This document shows positions 52,939 through 61,630 of a stretch of 64,000 nt of DNA, piece by piece. Source of the stretch: Psychroserpens damuponensis (GTDB lineage Bacteria > Bacteroidota > Bacteroidia > Flavobacteriales > Flavobacteriaceae); the NCBI RefSeq assembly GCF_000826655.1, contig NZ_JXJO01000001.1, positions 154,576 to 218,575 of the forward strand, written 5' to 3'. Every line of letters starts with the position of its first letter. The first letter of the stretch is position 1. The notes under the pieces were generated by a model. It saw only the letters and a list, made by a program, of their open reading frames with translations, made no database searches and was not told where the DNA came from. Both the position numbers and the translations under genes were made by a program.

Positions 52939-53709
52939 GTGTTTCAATTCATTCAATACATAAAGTTCTTATTAAAATCTACCAATCAACATGGTGTACA
53001 CTCACCTTTTGTGTATGATTTAGTCACTCAATGCTTTTATGACAAAACAGAATATCCTGAATATGCTAAACTTAAAAACTATCGCAACTCATTATTAAAA
53101 AACAAAAAAAACATTAAAATAACCGATTTTGGTTCAGGCTCTAAAGTTTTTAAATCTAACGAAAGACAAATTAGTGCTATTGCCAAAAACTCTGGCACAT
53201 CTTTAAAACGTGCGCAATTACTCTATCGCTTAGTCAAGTACTTAAATCCAAAACACACCTTAGAATTAGGCACTTCTTTAGGCATTGCTACTCAAGCTAT
53301 GGCATTAGCCAAAACAGATAATCATATAATATCTTTAGAAGGTTGCCCAAACATCTCAAAATTTGCAAGAAAGCAAATTTCCGAAGCAACTATTAAAAAC
53401 ATTACTATTAAAACTGGCGCTTTTAAAACAACCCTTCCTAATTTAAAAGATCAAACTTACGATCTTATTTTTTTCGACGGAAATCATAATAAAACAGCAA
53501 CACTCAACTATTTTGAGACACTAATAAACCAATCCCACAACGATTCGGTATTTATTTTTGATGATATTTACTGGTCTAAAGACATGATGAAAGCTTGGGA
53601 AATTATCAAAACACACCCAAAAGTAACAGTTACAATAGACACTTTTTTTTGGGGACTTGTATGCTTTAGAACAGAACAAGTGAAAGAAAATTTCACCATT
53701 AGAGTGTAA
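52939..53709 (+). CDS. Class I SAM-dependent methyltransferase
   Basis: A 256-residue protein starting with GTG, 16 bases after the ABC-F stop. It has the SAM-binding motif HTLELGTSLGIATQAMAL, motif II HIISLEGCP and the motif IV-like YDLIFFDGNHNKTATLNYFE, all typical of O-methyltransferase-like proteins. The opening NQHGVHSPFVYDLVTQCFYD is a conserved signature of a Bacteroidota family with no known substrate. The preceding gene in the same direction suggests co-transcription. The target could be RNA, protein or a small molecule. Confidence 0.85.
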   Translation: MFQFIQYIKFLLKSTNQHGVHSPFVYDLVTQCFYDKTEYPEYAKLKNYRNSLLKNKKNIKITDFGSGSKVFKSNERQISAIAKNSGTSLKRAQLLYRLVKYLNPKHTLELGTSLGIATQAMALAKTDNHIISLEGCPNISKFARKQISEATIKNITIKTGAFKTTLPNLKDQTYDLIFFDGNHNKTATLNYFETLINQSHNDSVFIFDDIYWSKDMMKAWEIIKTHPKVTVTIDTFFWGLVCFRTEQVKENFTIRV

Positions 53710-53776
53710 CAACTCTTATGGTTTAGCGTCTTATTGATTATATTGCAGAAACATCATTTAAAAGTTAATTCTCGTT

Positions 53777-54460
53777 ATGAGTCATGTTATTGAAATTAGA
53801 AATATCATTCGTGATTTTCAATTAGGTCAAGAAACCGTTCACGTTTTAAAAGGTATCGATTTAGATATAGAACTAGGCGATTACGTTGCCATCATGGGAC
53901 CTTCTGGTTCTGGCAAATCAACACTTATGAACCTTTTGGGCTGTTTAGACACACCAACTGGTGGTTCATACATTCTAAATGGAAAAGATGTAAGCCAAAT
54001 GAGTGATGATGATCTAGCCGAAATTAGAAACACTGAAATTGGCTTCGTATTTCAAACCTTTAACCTTTTACCAAGAACTACAGCTTTAGACAATGTGGCT
54101 TTACCAATGGTTTACGCAGGAAAATCTAAAACAGAACGTACCAAACGTGCCGAAGAGGTCTTAACGGAAGTTGGCCTTTCAGACCGTATGGATCATAGAC
54201 CTAACCAACTCTCTGGTGGTCAACGGCAACGTGTGGCTGTAGGTCGCGCCTTAGTAAACAAACCATCTATTATTCTTGCAGATGAACCTACAGGTAACTT
54301 AGACTCTAAAACTGGTCACGAAATCATGGCGCTTTTTGATGAGATCCACAAAGCGGGCAATACCGTTATTATGGTAACGCACGAAGAAGACATTGCAGCT
54401 CATGCACGTCGCGTTATTAGATTGCGTGATGGCATTATTGAGAGCGATACGTTGAATTAG
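53777..54460 (+). CDS. ABC transporter ATP-binding protein (MacB/LolD type)
   Basis: A 227-residue ATPase: Walker [22 protein letters not shown]-loop [12 protein letters not shown], signature [15 protein letters not shown], Walker [17 protein letters not shown] and switch His [12 protein letters not shown]. The GCLD and FNLLPR blocks place it in the MacB/LolD subgroup, which works with FtsX-like permeases in lipoprotein release, efflux or signalling. No permease lies next to it in the window, so the partner is encoded elsewhere. Its start is 67 bases after the methyltransferase gene. Confidence 0.92.
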   Translation: MSHVIEIRNIIRDFQLGQETVHVLKGIDLDIELGDYVAIMGPSGSGKSTLMNLLGCLDTPTGGSYILNGKDVSQMSDDDLAEIRNTEIGFVFQTFNLLPRTTALDNVALPMVYAGKSKTERTKRAEEVLTEVGLSDRMDHRPNQLSGGQRQRVAVGRALVNKPSIILADEPTGNLDSKTGHEIMALFDEIHKAGNTVIMVTHEEDIAAHARRVIRLRDGIIESDTLN

Positions 54461-54563
54461 AACAAGAGTTTAAGAATACGCTTTAAAGCAAACGCAAGTA
54501 ATCGCCTTAAAATAAGCTTCGTGACTTTATGACGTTACATCTCTGCGAGAAAAAACTAATACG

Positions 54564-54571
54564 TAACTTTG
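54564..54571 (+). promoter_or_regulatory. Candidate -7 promoter element before the adenosyltransferase gene
   Basis: TAACTTTG matches TAnnTTTG and lies 24 bases before the ATG at 54596, the right distance for a short leader. The -33 region is poor (TCTG at 54542-54545). Confidence 0.35.
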
Positions 54572-54595
54572 ATTTCGTAATAGAACTATTTCAAA

Positions 54596-55171
54596 ATGAA
54601 AATATATACAAAAACAGGAGATAAAGGTACAACCGCATTATTTGGCGGTACTAGAGTTCCTAAACATCATATTAGAATTGATAGCTACGGAACCGTAGAT
54701 GAACTCAATTCTCACTTAGGATTAATTAGAGACCAAAACATTAATAATCACTACAAAGATGTATTGATTGATGTTCAAGATCGGTTATTTACCGTTGGTG
54801 CTATTTTAGCCACAGATCCTGAAAAGGCAACGCTTAAAAATGGAAAGGACAGATTGAATATACCTAAAATTTCCGAAGAAGATATTGAGCAATTAGAGCA
54901 AGAAATGGATAAAATGAACGAGTCGTTACCTCAAATGACGCATTTTGTATTGCCAGGAGGACATCAAACGGTGTCATTCTGTCACATTGCTCGCTGTGTT
55001 TGTAGAAGAGCCGAACGGTTAGCAAGTGCTCTTAATGACTTAGAACCGTTTCAACCAGAAAGTTTAACCTACCTCAACCGACTTTCTGACTACCTATTTG
55101 TGTTGGCACGAAAGTTGTCTTATGATTTACAAGCCAATGAAGTTAAATGGATTCCGAAGAAAGAATCATAA
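54596..55171 (+). CDS. PduO-type ATP:cob(I)alamin adenosyltransferase
   Basis: A 191-residue enzyme that transfers the adenosyl group of ATP to cob(I)alamin, forming coenzyme B12. Characteristic blocks are MKIYTKTGDKGTTALFGGTR (ATP-binding N-terminus), IDSYGTVDELNSHLG, FVLPGGHQTVSFCHIARCVC and RRAERLASALND, followed by YLNRLSDYLFVLARK. Length is normal for a stand-alone PduO/MMAB protein, which forms trimers. B12-dependent enzymes are not in the window. It has its own candidate promoter. Confidence 0.92.
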   Translation: MKIYTKTGDKGTTALFGGTRVPKHHIRIDSYGTVDELNSHLGLIRDQNINNHYKDVLIDVQDRLFTVGAILATDPEKATLKNGKDRLNIPKISEEDIEQLEQEMDKMNESLPQMTHFVLPGGHQTVSFCHIARCVCRRAERLASALNDLEPFQPESLTYLNRLSDYLFVLARKLSYDLQANEVKWIPKKES

Positions 55172-55345
55172 CTGCAATTCTGGTTTGAAATTTCAGTAAA
55201 AAAACTAAACATTTTTACTACTGTCATCTAAAATTAAAATTGGTATCAATAACAAATTGCGAACATATTTTATAGTTCATTTGGCCTAAAATCATTAAAA
55301 AACATAAGTTCTTTTAAATTTTTATTTAATTAATTCACTTTTTTC

Positions 55346-55375
55346 TTGACTTTCTGAACTATAATTTTATTTTTG
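55346..55375 (+). promoter_or_regulatory. Predicted promoter of the DUF2795 gene
   Basis: TTG (55346-55348) and TATTTTTG (55368-55375) are 19 bases apart, an excellent match to the Bacteroidota promoter TTTG-N19-TAnnTTTG. The ATG at 55399 follows 24 bases later. The preceding 150 bases hold no gene. Confidence 0.65.
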
Positions 55376-55398
55376 CAGAAATTTAAAACGCATAACAC

Positions 55399-55620
55399 AT
55401 GTATTGGACATTAGAATTAGCATCGTATTTAAGTGATGCACCTTGGCCAGCAACTAAAGATGAATTAATTGATTACGCTATTAGAACAGGAGCTCCTTTG
55501 GAAGTTGTTGAAAATCTACAAGCGATAGAAGATGAAGGCGACTCTTACGATTCAATTGAAGAAATTTGGTCAGACTATCCAACAGATGAGGATTACCTTT
55601 GGAACGAAGACGAATATTAA
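55399..55620 (+). CDS. DUF2795 family small acidic protein
   Basis: A 73-residue very acidic protein that opens MYWTLELASYLSDAPWPATK and continues KDELIDYAIRTGAPLEVVEN, the DUF2795 fold. The Asp/Glu/Tyr-rich tail (about 47-73) ends DEDYLWNEDEY. It is common in Bacteroidota, often next to secA, but its role is unknown. It has its own promoter and its own terminator (55665-55691), so it is a single-gene transcript, probably abundant. Confidence 0.85.
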   Translation: MYWTLELASYLSDAPWPATKDELIDYAIRTGAPLEVVENLQAIEDEGDSYDSIEEIWSDYPTDEDYLWNEDEY

Positions 55621-55664
55621 TTTAATTTGTATTTTCAAGTTATATTAATTGTAAAATAAAAGTT

Positions 55665-55691
55665 AAAAAGTCTCTTGTTGAGACTTTTTTT
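55665..55691 (+). terminator. Intrinsic terminator of the DUF2795 gene
   Basis: A perfect 10-bp stem (55665-55674 and 55680-55689) with a 5-base loop and a T7 run (55685-55691). It lies 45 bases after the stop codon. Confidence 0.88.
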
Positions 55692-55702
55692 GTGCCTTTA
55701 TC

Positions 55703-55734
55703 TTTCAAAAAAACTAACACAAATCATATCTTTG
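55703..55734 (+). promoter_or_regulatory. Candidate promoter of secA
   Basis: TATCTTTG at 55727-55734 matches TAnnTTTG, with a weak -33 (TTTC, 55703-55706) 20 bases upstream. The secA ATG is about 120 bases downstream, leaving a leader of about 110 bases. Confidence 0.4.
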
Positions 55735-55853
55735 AAGTCTAACAATTTTGAAGATAAGGCGTTATCTAAAGTTTTGAATTGTCATACTGAACCAAGTTTA
55801 GGTTGACATAAATTTTAAACGTTAGACAAAGTCATTAAAATAAATAAACACCA

Positions 55854-58800
55854 ATGAGTTTTTTAAATTCAGTATTAAAAGTATTTGTAGGAGACAAGTC
55901 TAAGCAAGATGTAAAAGCACTCTCTCCTATTGTAGATCAAGTAAAAGCATTTGAAAGCAAACTTGAGCAATTGTCTCACGATGAGTTGAGAGCAAAAACC
56001 ATAGAATTCAAATCTAAAATTGCTGAGGCTCGCAAGCCACTTCAAGATAAAATAGATCAATTAACAAAAGATGCTGAGGCAACCGAAGATATAGATGCAC
56101 GTGAAGATATCTATGTAGAAATTGATAAAATTAACGACGATATCTACACCGTAACCGAAGAGGTTTTAACCAACATTATGCCAGAAGCCTTTGCTGTGAT
56201 TAAAGAAACAGCAAAACGTTTTGTTCATAATACAGAAATCTCAGTTACCGCTAGTGAGTTTGATCGTGTGGTTTCTGGTGATAATGATTATGTGACCTTA
56301 AATGGAGATCAAGCCATTTGGGCAAATTCTTGGGATGCAGCAGGTAAACCAATTACTTGGGACATGATTCATTATGACGTACAGCTAATTGGTGGTGCAG
56401 CTATGCACCAAGGTAAAATTGCAGAGATGCAAACTGGTGAAGGTAAAACCTTAGTCGCAACCCTTTCAGTTTACTTAAATGCATTGGCCGAAAAAGGAGT
56501 ACACTTAGTAACTGTAAATGATTACTTAGCAAAACGTGATAGCGCTTGGATGGCTCCAATATTTCAGTTTCATGGTATGAGTATTGATTGTATTGATTAC
56601 CATCAACCTAACAGTGAAGCACGTCGTAAAGCCTATAGAGCAGATATTACTTATGGTACAAACAACGAATTTGGTTTTGATTACCTAAGAGACAATATGG
56701 CTAACTCGCCAGACGATTTGGTACAACGTCCACATCACTATGCTATTATTGATGAGGTCGATTCAGTATTAGTAGATGATGCTAGAACACCATTAATTAT
56801 TTCAGGACCAATACCACAAGGTGATCGTCATGAATTTACCGAACTAAAACCTAAGGTTGAAGATTTAGCGAGTATTCAAAGAAAAGAACTCGTAGGTGTT
56901 TTAGCCGAAGCCAAAAAATTAATTGCAGCTGGTGACACTAAAGAAGGTGGTTTCTTGTTATTGCGTGCTTATCGTGGTATCCCAAAGAATAAAGCATTAA
57001 TCAAATTCTTGAGTGAAGATGGCATTAAAACTTTATTGCAGAAGACTGAAAACTTCTACATGCAAGATAACAACAGAGAAATGCCTAAGGTTGATGCAGA
57101 ACTCTACTACGTTATCGAAGAAAAAAATAATCAGGTTGAATTAACAGATAAAGGTGTTGAATATATCTCCGGAAAAGATAATCCAGATTTCTTCGTCATG
57201 CCCGAAATCGGGATGGAAATCTCTAAAATTGAGTCTAAAGGCTTAACAAAAGAGGAAGAAGCTGAAGCTAAAGAAGAATTATTTAGAGACTTCGGAATTA
57301 AATCAGAACGTATTCACACACTCAACCAATTACTTAAAGCCTACGCATTATTTGAAAAAGATATCCAATACGTTGTAATGGATAATAAAGTAATGATTGT
57401 AGATGAGCAAACAGGTCGTATTATGGATGGTCGTCGTTATAGTGACGGTTTACACCAAGCGATAGAAGCTAAAGAAAATGTAAAAATTGAAGATGCAACC
57501 CAAACATTTGCAACAGTAACGCTTCAAAATTACTTTAGAATGTACCGTAAACTTTCTGGTATGACAGGAACTGCGGTAACTGAAGCTGGAGAATTATGGG
57601 AAATCTATAAATTAGATGTGGTTGAAATCCCAACCAACAGACCCATTGCAAGAGATGATAAGCAAGATTTAGTTTATAAAACAAAACGAGAAAAATACAA
57701 CGCAGTTATTGATGATGTCACAGCATTATCACAAGCTGGTCGTCCAGTATTAATTGGTACAACATCGGTTGAAATTAGTGAGCTTTTAGGTAAAATGTTG
57801 AGTATTCGCAAGATCCCTCACAATGTCTTAAATGCAAAACAGCATAAAAAAGAGGCCGAAATTGTTGATGAAGCAGGACGATCTGGTCAAGTAACCATTG
57901 CAACCAATATGGCAGGTCGTGGTACAGATATTAAATTAACAGACGAAGTAAAAGCAGCAGGAGGTTTAGCCATTGTTGGTACAGAGCGTCATGATTCTCG
58001 TCGTGTTGACAGACAGTTAAGAGGTCGTGCTGGTCGTCAAGGTGATGTTGGTAGTTCGCAATTTTATGTATCTCTAGAAGATAATTTAATGCGTCTTTTT
58101 GGTAGTGAACGTATTGCCAAAATGATGGATAAAATGGGATTACAAGAAGGAGAAGTTATTCAACATTCTATGATTTCTAAATCTATTGAGCGTGCTCAGA
58201 AAAAAGTGGAAGAAAACCAATTTGGTGTGCGTAAGCGTTTACTAGAATATGATGATGTGATGAATGCACAACGTGAAGTGGTTTACAAACGACGTCGTCA
58301 TGCATTAGAAGGCGATCGTCTTCGTGTAGATTTGGCTAATATGATTTATGATACTTCGGAAGGAATAGCAGAGTCTAACAAAGCTGCCGAAGATTTCAAG
58401 AACTTCGAGTTTGAATTAATTAGATACTTCTCTATGAGTTCGCCAATTTCCGAAGCAGAATTTAGAAAACTAAACGTACAAGACATTGCAGGTAAAGTTT
58501 ATAAAGCTGCCTTTGAACATTATAGAGCTAAAATGGAGCGCAATGCAGAATTAGCTTATCCTGTGATTGAGAATGTTTACCTTAATCAACGTGATAAATA
58601 CAAGCGTATCGTGGTGCCTTTTACAGATGGTGTAAAAAACTTACAAGTGGTTACAGATCTTGAGAAAGCTTACGAAACGAAAGGCACACAGTTAATTAAT
58701 GATTTTGAAAAAAATATCTCATTAGCCATTGTTGATGATGCCTGGAAAACGCATTTACGTAAAATGGATGAGTTAAAGCAATCGGTACAATTAGCTGTTC

Positions 58801-59207
58801 ATGAGCAAAAAGATCCGTTGTTAATCTATAAGTTTGAAGCTTTTGAGTTATTCAAAGACATGATTGACCAAGTGAATAAAGATGTCATTTCATTCTTATT
58901 TAAAGGAGAATTACCTCAAGAAACACAAAACAATATCCAAGAAGCTAAAGAGCGTAAGCAAGAAAATTTACAAACGCAAAAGGAAGAAATCCCTAATATG
59001 GATGAACGTGCTGCGCAAAGTAGAGCTGTTGGTTCTGGTGCTTCTCGTCAACAAGAAGTTATTGAGACAGTGGTTCGTGATAAACCAAAAATTGGTCGTA
59101 ATGATCGTGTAACGATTAAGCATGTTATGAGTGGTGAGAACAAAACTGTAAAATTTAAACAAGCCGAACCATTAATCGCTAAAGGCGAATGGGTTTTGAT
59201 TGAGTAA
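55854..59207 (+). CDS. secA: Preprotein translocase ATPase SecA
   Basis: ATP-driven motor that pushes proteins through SecYEG. The 1117-residue protein is longer than the E. coli form (901), as is usual in Bacteroidota. Visible elements are Walker A IAEMQTGEGKTLVATLSVYL (192-199 core), the DEAD-like IIDEVDSVLVDDARTPLIIS, an insertion of over 100 residues (about 320-450) between the first motor domain parts, LSGMTGTAVTEAGELWEIY, and the helicase motif ATNMAGRGTDI with GRAGRQGD. The C-terminal tail lacks the Cys-rich zinc motif and ends with a basic, beta-rich segment (NDRVTIKHVMSGENKTVKF). It is transcribed alone and ended by a hairpin. Confidence 0.97.
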   Translation: MSFLNSVLKVFVGDKSKQDVKALSPIVDQVKAFESKLEQLSHDELRAKTIEFKSKIAEARKPLQDKIDQLTKDAEATEDIDAREDIYVEIDKINDDIYTVTEEVLTNIMPEAFAVIKETAKRFVHNTEISVTASEFDRVVSGDNDYVTLNGDQAIWANSWDAAGKPITWDMIHYDVQLIGGAAMHQGKIAEMQTGEGKTLVATLSVYLNALAEKGVHLVTVNDYLAKRDSAWMAPIFQFHGMSIDCIDYHQPNSEARRKAYRADITYGTNNEFGFDYLRDNMANSPDDLVQRPHHYAIIDEVDSVLVDDARTPLIISGPIPQGDRHEFTELKPKVEDLASIQRKELVGVLAEAKKLIAAGDTKEGGFLLLRAYRGIPKNKALIKFLSEDGIKTLLQKTENFYMQDNNREMPKVDAELYYVIEEKNNQVELTDKGVEYISGKDNPDFFVMPEIGMEISKIESKGLTKEEEAEAKEELFRDFGIKSERIHTLNQLLKAYALFEKDIQYVVMDNKVMIVDEQTGRIMDGRRYSDGLHQAIEAKENVKIEDATQTFATVTLQNYFRMYRKLSGMTGTAVTEAGELWEIYKLDVVEIPTNRPIARDDKQDLVYKTKREKYNAVIDDVTALSQAGRPVLIGTTSVEISELLGKMLSIRKIPHNVLNAKQHKKEAEIVDEAGRSGQVTIATNMAGRGTDIKLTDEVKAAGGLAIVGTERHDSRRVDRQLRGRAGRQGDVGSSQFYVSLEDNLMRLFGSERIAKMMDKMGLQEGEVIQHSMISKSIERAQKKVEENQFGVRKRLLEYDDVMNAQREVVYKRRRHALEGDRLRVDLANMIYDTSEGIAESNKAAEDFKNFEFELIRYFSMSSPISEAEFRKLNVQDIAGKVYKAAFEHYRAKMERNAELAYPVIENVYLNQRDKYKRIVVPFTDGVKNLQVVTDLEKAYETKGTQLINDFEKNISLAIVDDAWKTHLRKMDELKQSVQLAVHEQKDPLLIYKFEAFELFKDMIDQVNKDVISFLFKGELPQETQNNIQEAKERKQENLQTQKEEIPNMDERAAQSRAVGSGASRQQEVIETVVRDKPKIGRNDRVTIKHVMSGENKTVKFKQAEPLIAKGEWVLIE

Positions 59208-59320
59208 TAGTAGCTAAACGACGTTTGGCAATATACTCAAGTGTAAAACACCAAACTGTCATTTAGACCATAACGATAAATCTTAAATATAATTATCATT
59301 CCGTTTTACTGCGGAAATTT

Positions 59321-59353
59321 AAAATCTCGACTATTTGTTCGGGATTTTTTTTT
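59321..59353 (+). terminator. Intrinsic terminator after secA
   Basis: A 10-bp stem with one G-T pair (59321-59330 and 59339-59348), an 8-base loop and a T run reaching 59353. It is about 115 bases after the secA stop and is typical of the Bacteroidota TCTCG/CGGGA terminators. Confidence 0.75.
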
Positions 59354-59423
59354 AATGTAAAAAAAATAGAAATGAAATTAAACCTTTATTCTTTTTTGAC
59401 GTCTTAATATCACATGTTATAAA

Positions 59424-59996
59424 ATGATCACAATATCAACACTTACAAAACGCTTACTAGCAAAGCTTAATTATAGTTATTTTATCATTGTTTTACTAGT
59501 GTTTAGTAGATGTAAAGACAATGCCTCTGCAATTACTACGGTAAATGATAATGAACATACCGTGGATATGAGTACTGATATTCCAGTACACAACTTCACC
59601 TCTTTCGAACCCTTGCTGTATACAACATCTAACAAAACCTATATTGTTAATTTTTGGGCCATGTGGTGTGCACCTTGTGTTAAGGAGCTACCTTATATTC
59701 AGCAATATGCAAAAGCCTATCCTGATGCCGAAATTTTATTAGTGAGTTTAGATTTTCAAAAAGATATAGATACTAAACTCAAACCTTTTTTACAAAAGCA
59801 TGGTATCACATCTAAAGTCGTGCTTTTAGATGATCCAGATTCTAATACATGGATTGATAAAATAGATCCTAATTGGTCTGGAGCCATTCCATTTACCATT
59901 ATATTCAATGCAGAAAAGCGTGCTTTTTTTGAACGCTCTTTTGAAAGTTTTGAAGATTTAGAAAACGAAGTACAAAACACAATACATAAATATTAA
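59424..59996 (+). CDS. TlpA-like thioredoxin-fold protein
   Basis: A 190-residue protein with one N-terminal hydrophobic segment ending at VFSRC (Cys30), a weak lipobox, so it is probably a membrane-tethered periplasmic protein. The thioredoxin motif is FWAMWCAPCVKELP (Cys82, Cys85) followed by ILLVSLDFQKD and the cis-proline loop SGAIPFTIIFN. These fit the TlpA/ResA group of periplasmic thiol reductases. Only 11 bases separate it from the next thioredoxin-fold lipoprotein, so they are probably one transcript that handles the same redox task. Confidence 0.85.
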   Translation: MITISTLTKRLLAKLNYSYFIIVLLVFSRCKDNASAITTVNDNEHTVDMSTDIPVHNFTSFEPLLYTTSNKTYIVNFWAMWCAPCVKELPYIQQYAKAYPDAEILLVSLDFQKDIDTKLKPFLQKHGITSKVVLLDDPDSNTWIDKIDPNWSGAIPFTIIFNAEKRAFFERSFESFEDLENEVQNTIHKY

Positions 59997-60007
59997 GACC
60001 AACACAA

Positions 60008-60760
60008 ATGAAAAAAATAAGCATATTAATTGCCATTATTGGTTTATCAACAAGTGTATTAATCTCTTGTAAAAATGAGACTAATGGTACACAAGAATTA
60101 TCAGTACATCGAGATAAAAACCCAAAAGGACCACACCAAGATGGCGACCATAAAGCTCCACCTCCAGGCGACCGTAAAGGACCACCAACTGGAAGCCCAG
60201 AGCAAACAAAGACGTTAGAAGAAATTGGAGGCTACAACATTGGTGATGTGGCCACAGATTTTAATCTAAAAAACGTAAATGGATCTATGGTATCATTAGC
60301 CAGTATTGATAAAGCTAAAGGATATATTGTAACATTTACCTGTAATGAGTGTCCGTTTTCAAAATTATATGAAGACCGCTTAATAACTATTAATAATACC
60401 TATGCACCACAAGGATATCCTGTAGTAGCTATTAACCCAAACAGTCCTGAAAACGAAAAAGAAGGCTATGAAGCTATGAAATTACGTGCCAAAGAAAAAG
60501 GATTTACGTTTCCTTACCTTGTTGATGAAGGACAAAAAATCTACCCTCAATATGGTGCTGTAAGAACACCTCACGTATTTTTATTAGACAGCGACCGTAA
60601 AGTACAATACATTGGCACCATTGATGACAATGCAAAATCTCCTAAAGATGTTAAAGTAAACTACTTAGAAGATGCCATTAATGCTTTAAAAAATGGTACA
60701 AAACCAGAACCAAATTTTACTAAAGCTATTGGTTGTCCAATCAAAGCAAATAGAGCTTAA
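60008..60760 (+). CDS. Thioredoxin-fold lipoprotein with Pro-rich linker
   Basis: A 250-residue protein with lipobox VLISC (Cys21). Residues 35-68 are a charged, proline-rich linker with repeated GDxK.PP units (GDHKAPP, GDRKGPP). The thioredoxin domain (about 75-230) has the active site VTFTCNECPFSKLYEDRL (Cys112, Cys115) and PHVFLLDSDRKVQYIGTIDD, a form common in a Bacteroidota family of AhpC/TSA-like proteins. A conserved Cys243 lies in the GCPIK tail. It follows the TlpA-like gene by 11 bases and is ended by a good hairpin. Confidence 0.85.
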   Translation: MKKISILIAIIGLSTSVLISCKNETNGTQELSVHRDKNPKGPHQDGDHKAPPPGDRKGPPTGSPEQTKTLEEIGGYNIGDVATDFNLKNVNGSMVSLASIDKAKGYIVTFTCNECPFSKLYEDRLITINNTYAPQGYPVVAINPNSPENEKEGYEAMKLRAKEKGFTFPYLVDEGQKIYPQYGAVRTPHVFLLDSDRKVQYIGTIDDNAKSPKDVKVNYLEDAINALKNGTKPEPNFTKAIGCPIKANRA

Positions 60761-60789
60761 TACATGGTTGACTTCATTTTTATTGAAAC

Positions 60790-60816
60790 GTCCCAAACTT
60801 AGGTTTGGGACTTTAT
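60790..60816 (+). terminator. Intrinsic terminator after the thioredoxin pair
   Basis: A perfect 9-bp stem (60790-60798 and 60803-60811) with a 4-base loop, followed by a T-rich tail. It lies 30 bases after the stop of the lipoprotein gene. Confidence 0.82.
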
Positions 60817-60934
60817 TGTTTTATACATACGTCGTTTACGCATTCACTTTATCAAAAAAATACTCGAACTTCGTTTAACTGCAGTTGGATGTAAATTAAA
60901 CATCTCAATAAGATAATATTTTTAAAAAACAGAT

Positions 60935-61564
60935 TTAACTTTCATTAAAGTTTGTAATTTCATAAAATTCTTTCTTTCCTTTTAAAGTAAGGTAAGGATA
61001 AAGTAAACTTAATAAAGTATTTGCTTTTTTTTCTATTATACTATCCTGTATTTTCCCTCCATATAATACGGTAGAATACAACCAAGTATTACTATAAACA
61101 ATCATTTGTTCGGCAAGATTTTGACATTCCCAGTCCAGTATAGATACCTTCATTAATTTATTCTTTTTTAATTGAGTAAATAAAAAGATATAACTCTGAA
61201 ATCGTGCATCATATATTTCATGAAAATGTGTTTTAATATTAGCATTTAAATTTAATATATTATATAAATCTGTCCAGAAAAATTGATAATCAATCATTCG
61301 TTTCATCGTCAACTTAATTTCAATTTTTATTTGATTTATAGAAACTTCCATCGCAGGGAAACTTAAGAGTCTATAATCGAATTCTTCTGTCATTTCAAAA
61401 TATAAAGCCTCCAAAATTTCTTCACGTTTTTTAAAATGATAGTTTAAATTCCCTGAACTCATCTTTAACGATTTTGCAATCATTCTAATGGTTACTGAAC
61501 TATAAGATTGCTCATTAAATAAGCGCCTTGAATTATATAGTATTTTGTCTTTTGTCGATTTCAT
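60935..61564 (-). CDS. TetR/AcrR family transcriptional regulator
   Basis: A 209-residue protein. The N-terminal helix-turn-helix (about 5-50) reads TKDKILYNSRRLFNEQSY, SVTIRMIAKSLKMSSGNLNY and HFKKREEILEALY, with the GNLNYHFKKREE recognition helix typical of TetR proteins. The C-terminal ligand domain (50-209) is helical and poorly conserved. It is divergent from the CPBP protease gene, with 66 bases between them containing two near-identical 19-base copies, so it very likely controls that gene and itself. The inducer is unknown. Confidence 0.88.
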   Translation of the reverse strand: MKSTKDKILYNSRRLFNEQSYSSVTIRMIAKSLKMSSGNLNYHFKKREEILEALYFEMTEEFDYRLLSFPAMEVSINQIKIEIKLTMKRMIDYQFFWTDLYNILNLNANIKTHFHEIYDARFQSYIFLFTQLKKNKLMKVSILDWECQNLAEQMIVYSNTWLYSTVLYGGKIQDSIIEKKANTLLSLLYPYLTLKGKKEFYEITNFNES

Positions 61565-61610
61565 TAGTAAACTTGTCCTAATTAAATTATTATTAGTAAA
61601 TTTGTCCTAA
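61563..61610. promoter_or_regulatory. Direct-repeat operator over a promoter (TetR/CPBP divergent region)
   Basis: Two 19-base copies (61563-61581 and 61592-61610) differ at one base and are 29 bases apart. Copy 1 holds a TTG (61573-61575) and copy 2 holds TAAATTTG (61597-61604), 21 bases apart, which together match the -33/-7 promoter of the rightward CPBP gene. Copy 1 also overlaps the ATG of the regulator gene. Each copy has partly palindromic ends (TTAG and CTAA). This is the layout of a TetR operator. Confidence 0.65.
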
Positions 61611-61630
61611 ACTTACAAAAAAACAAACAG

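Noticed and set aside
58882..59112. 76-codon frame inside the 3' end of secA
   Set aside because: It is a +1 shadow of the secA tail with Lys/Ser-rich low-complexity translation and no start context.
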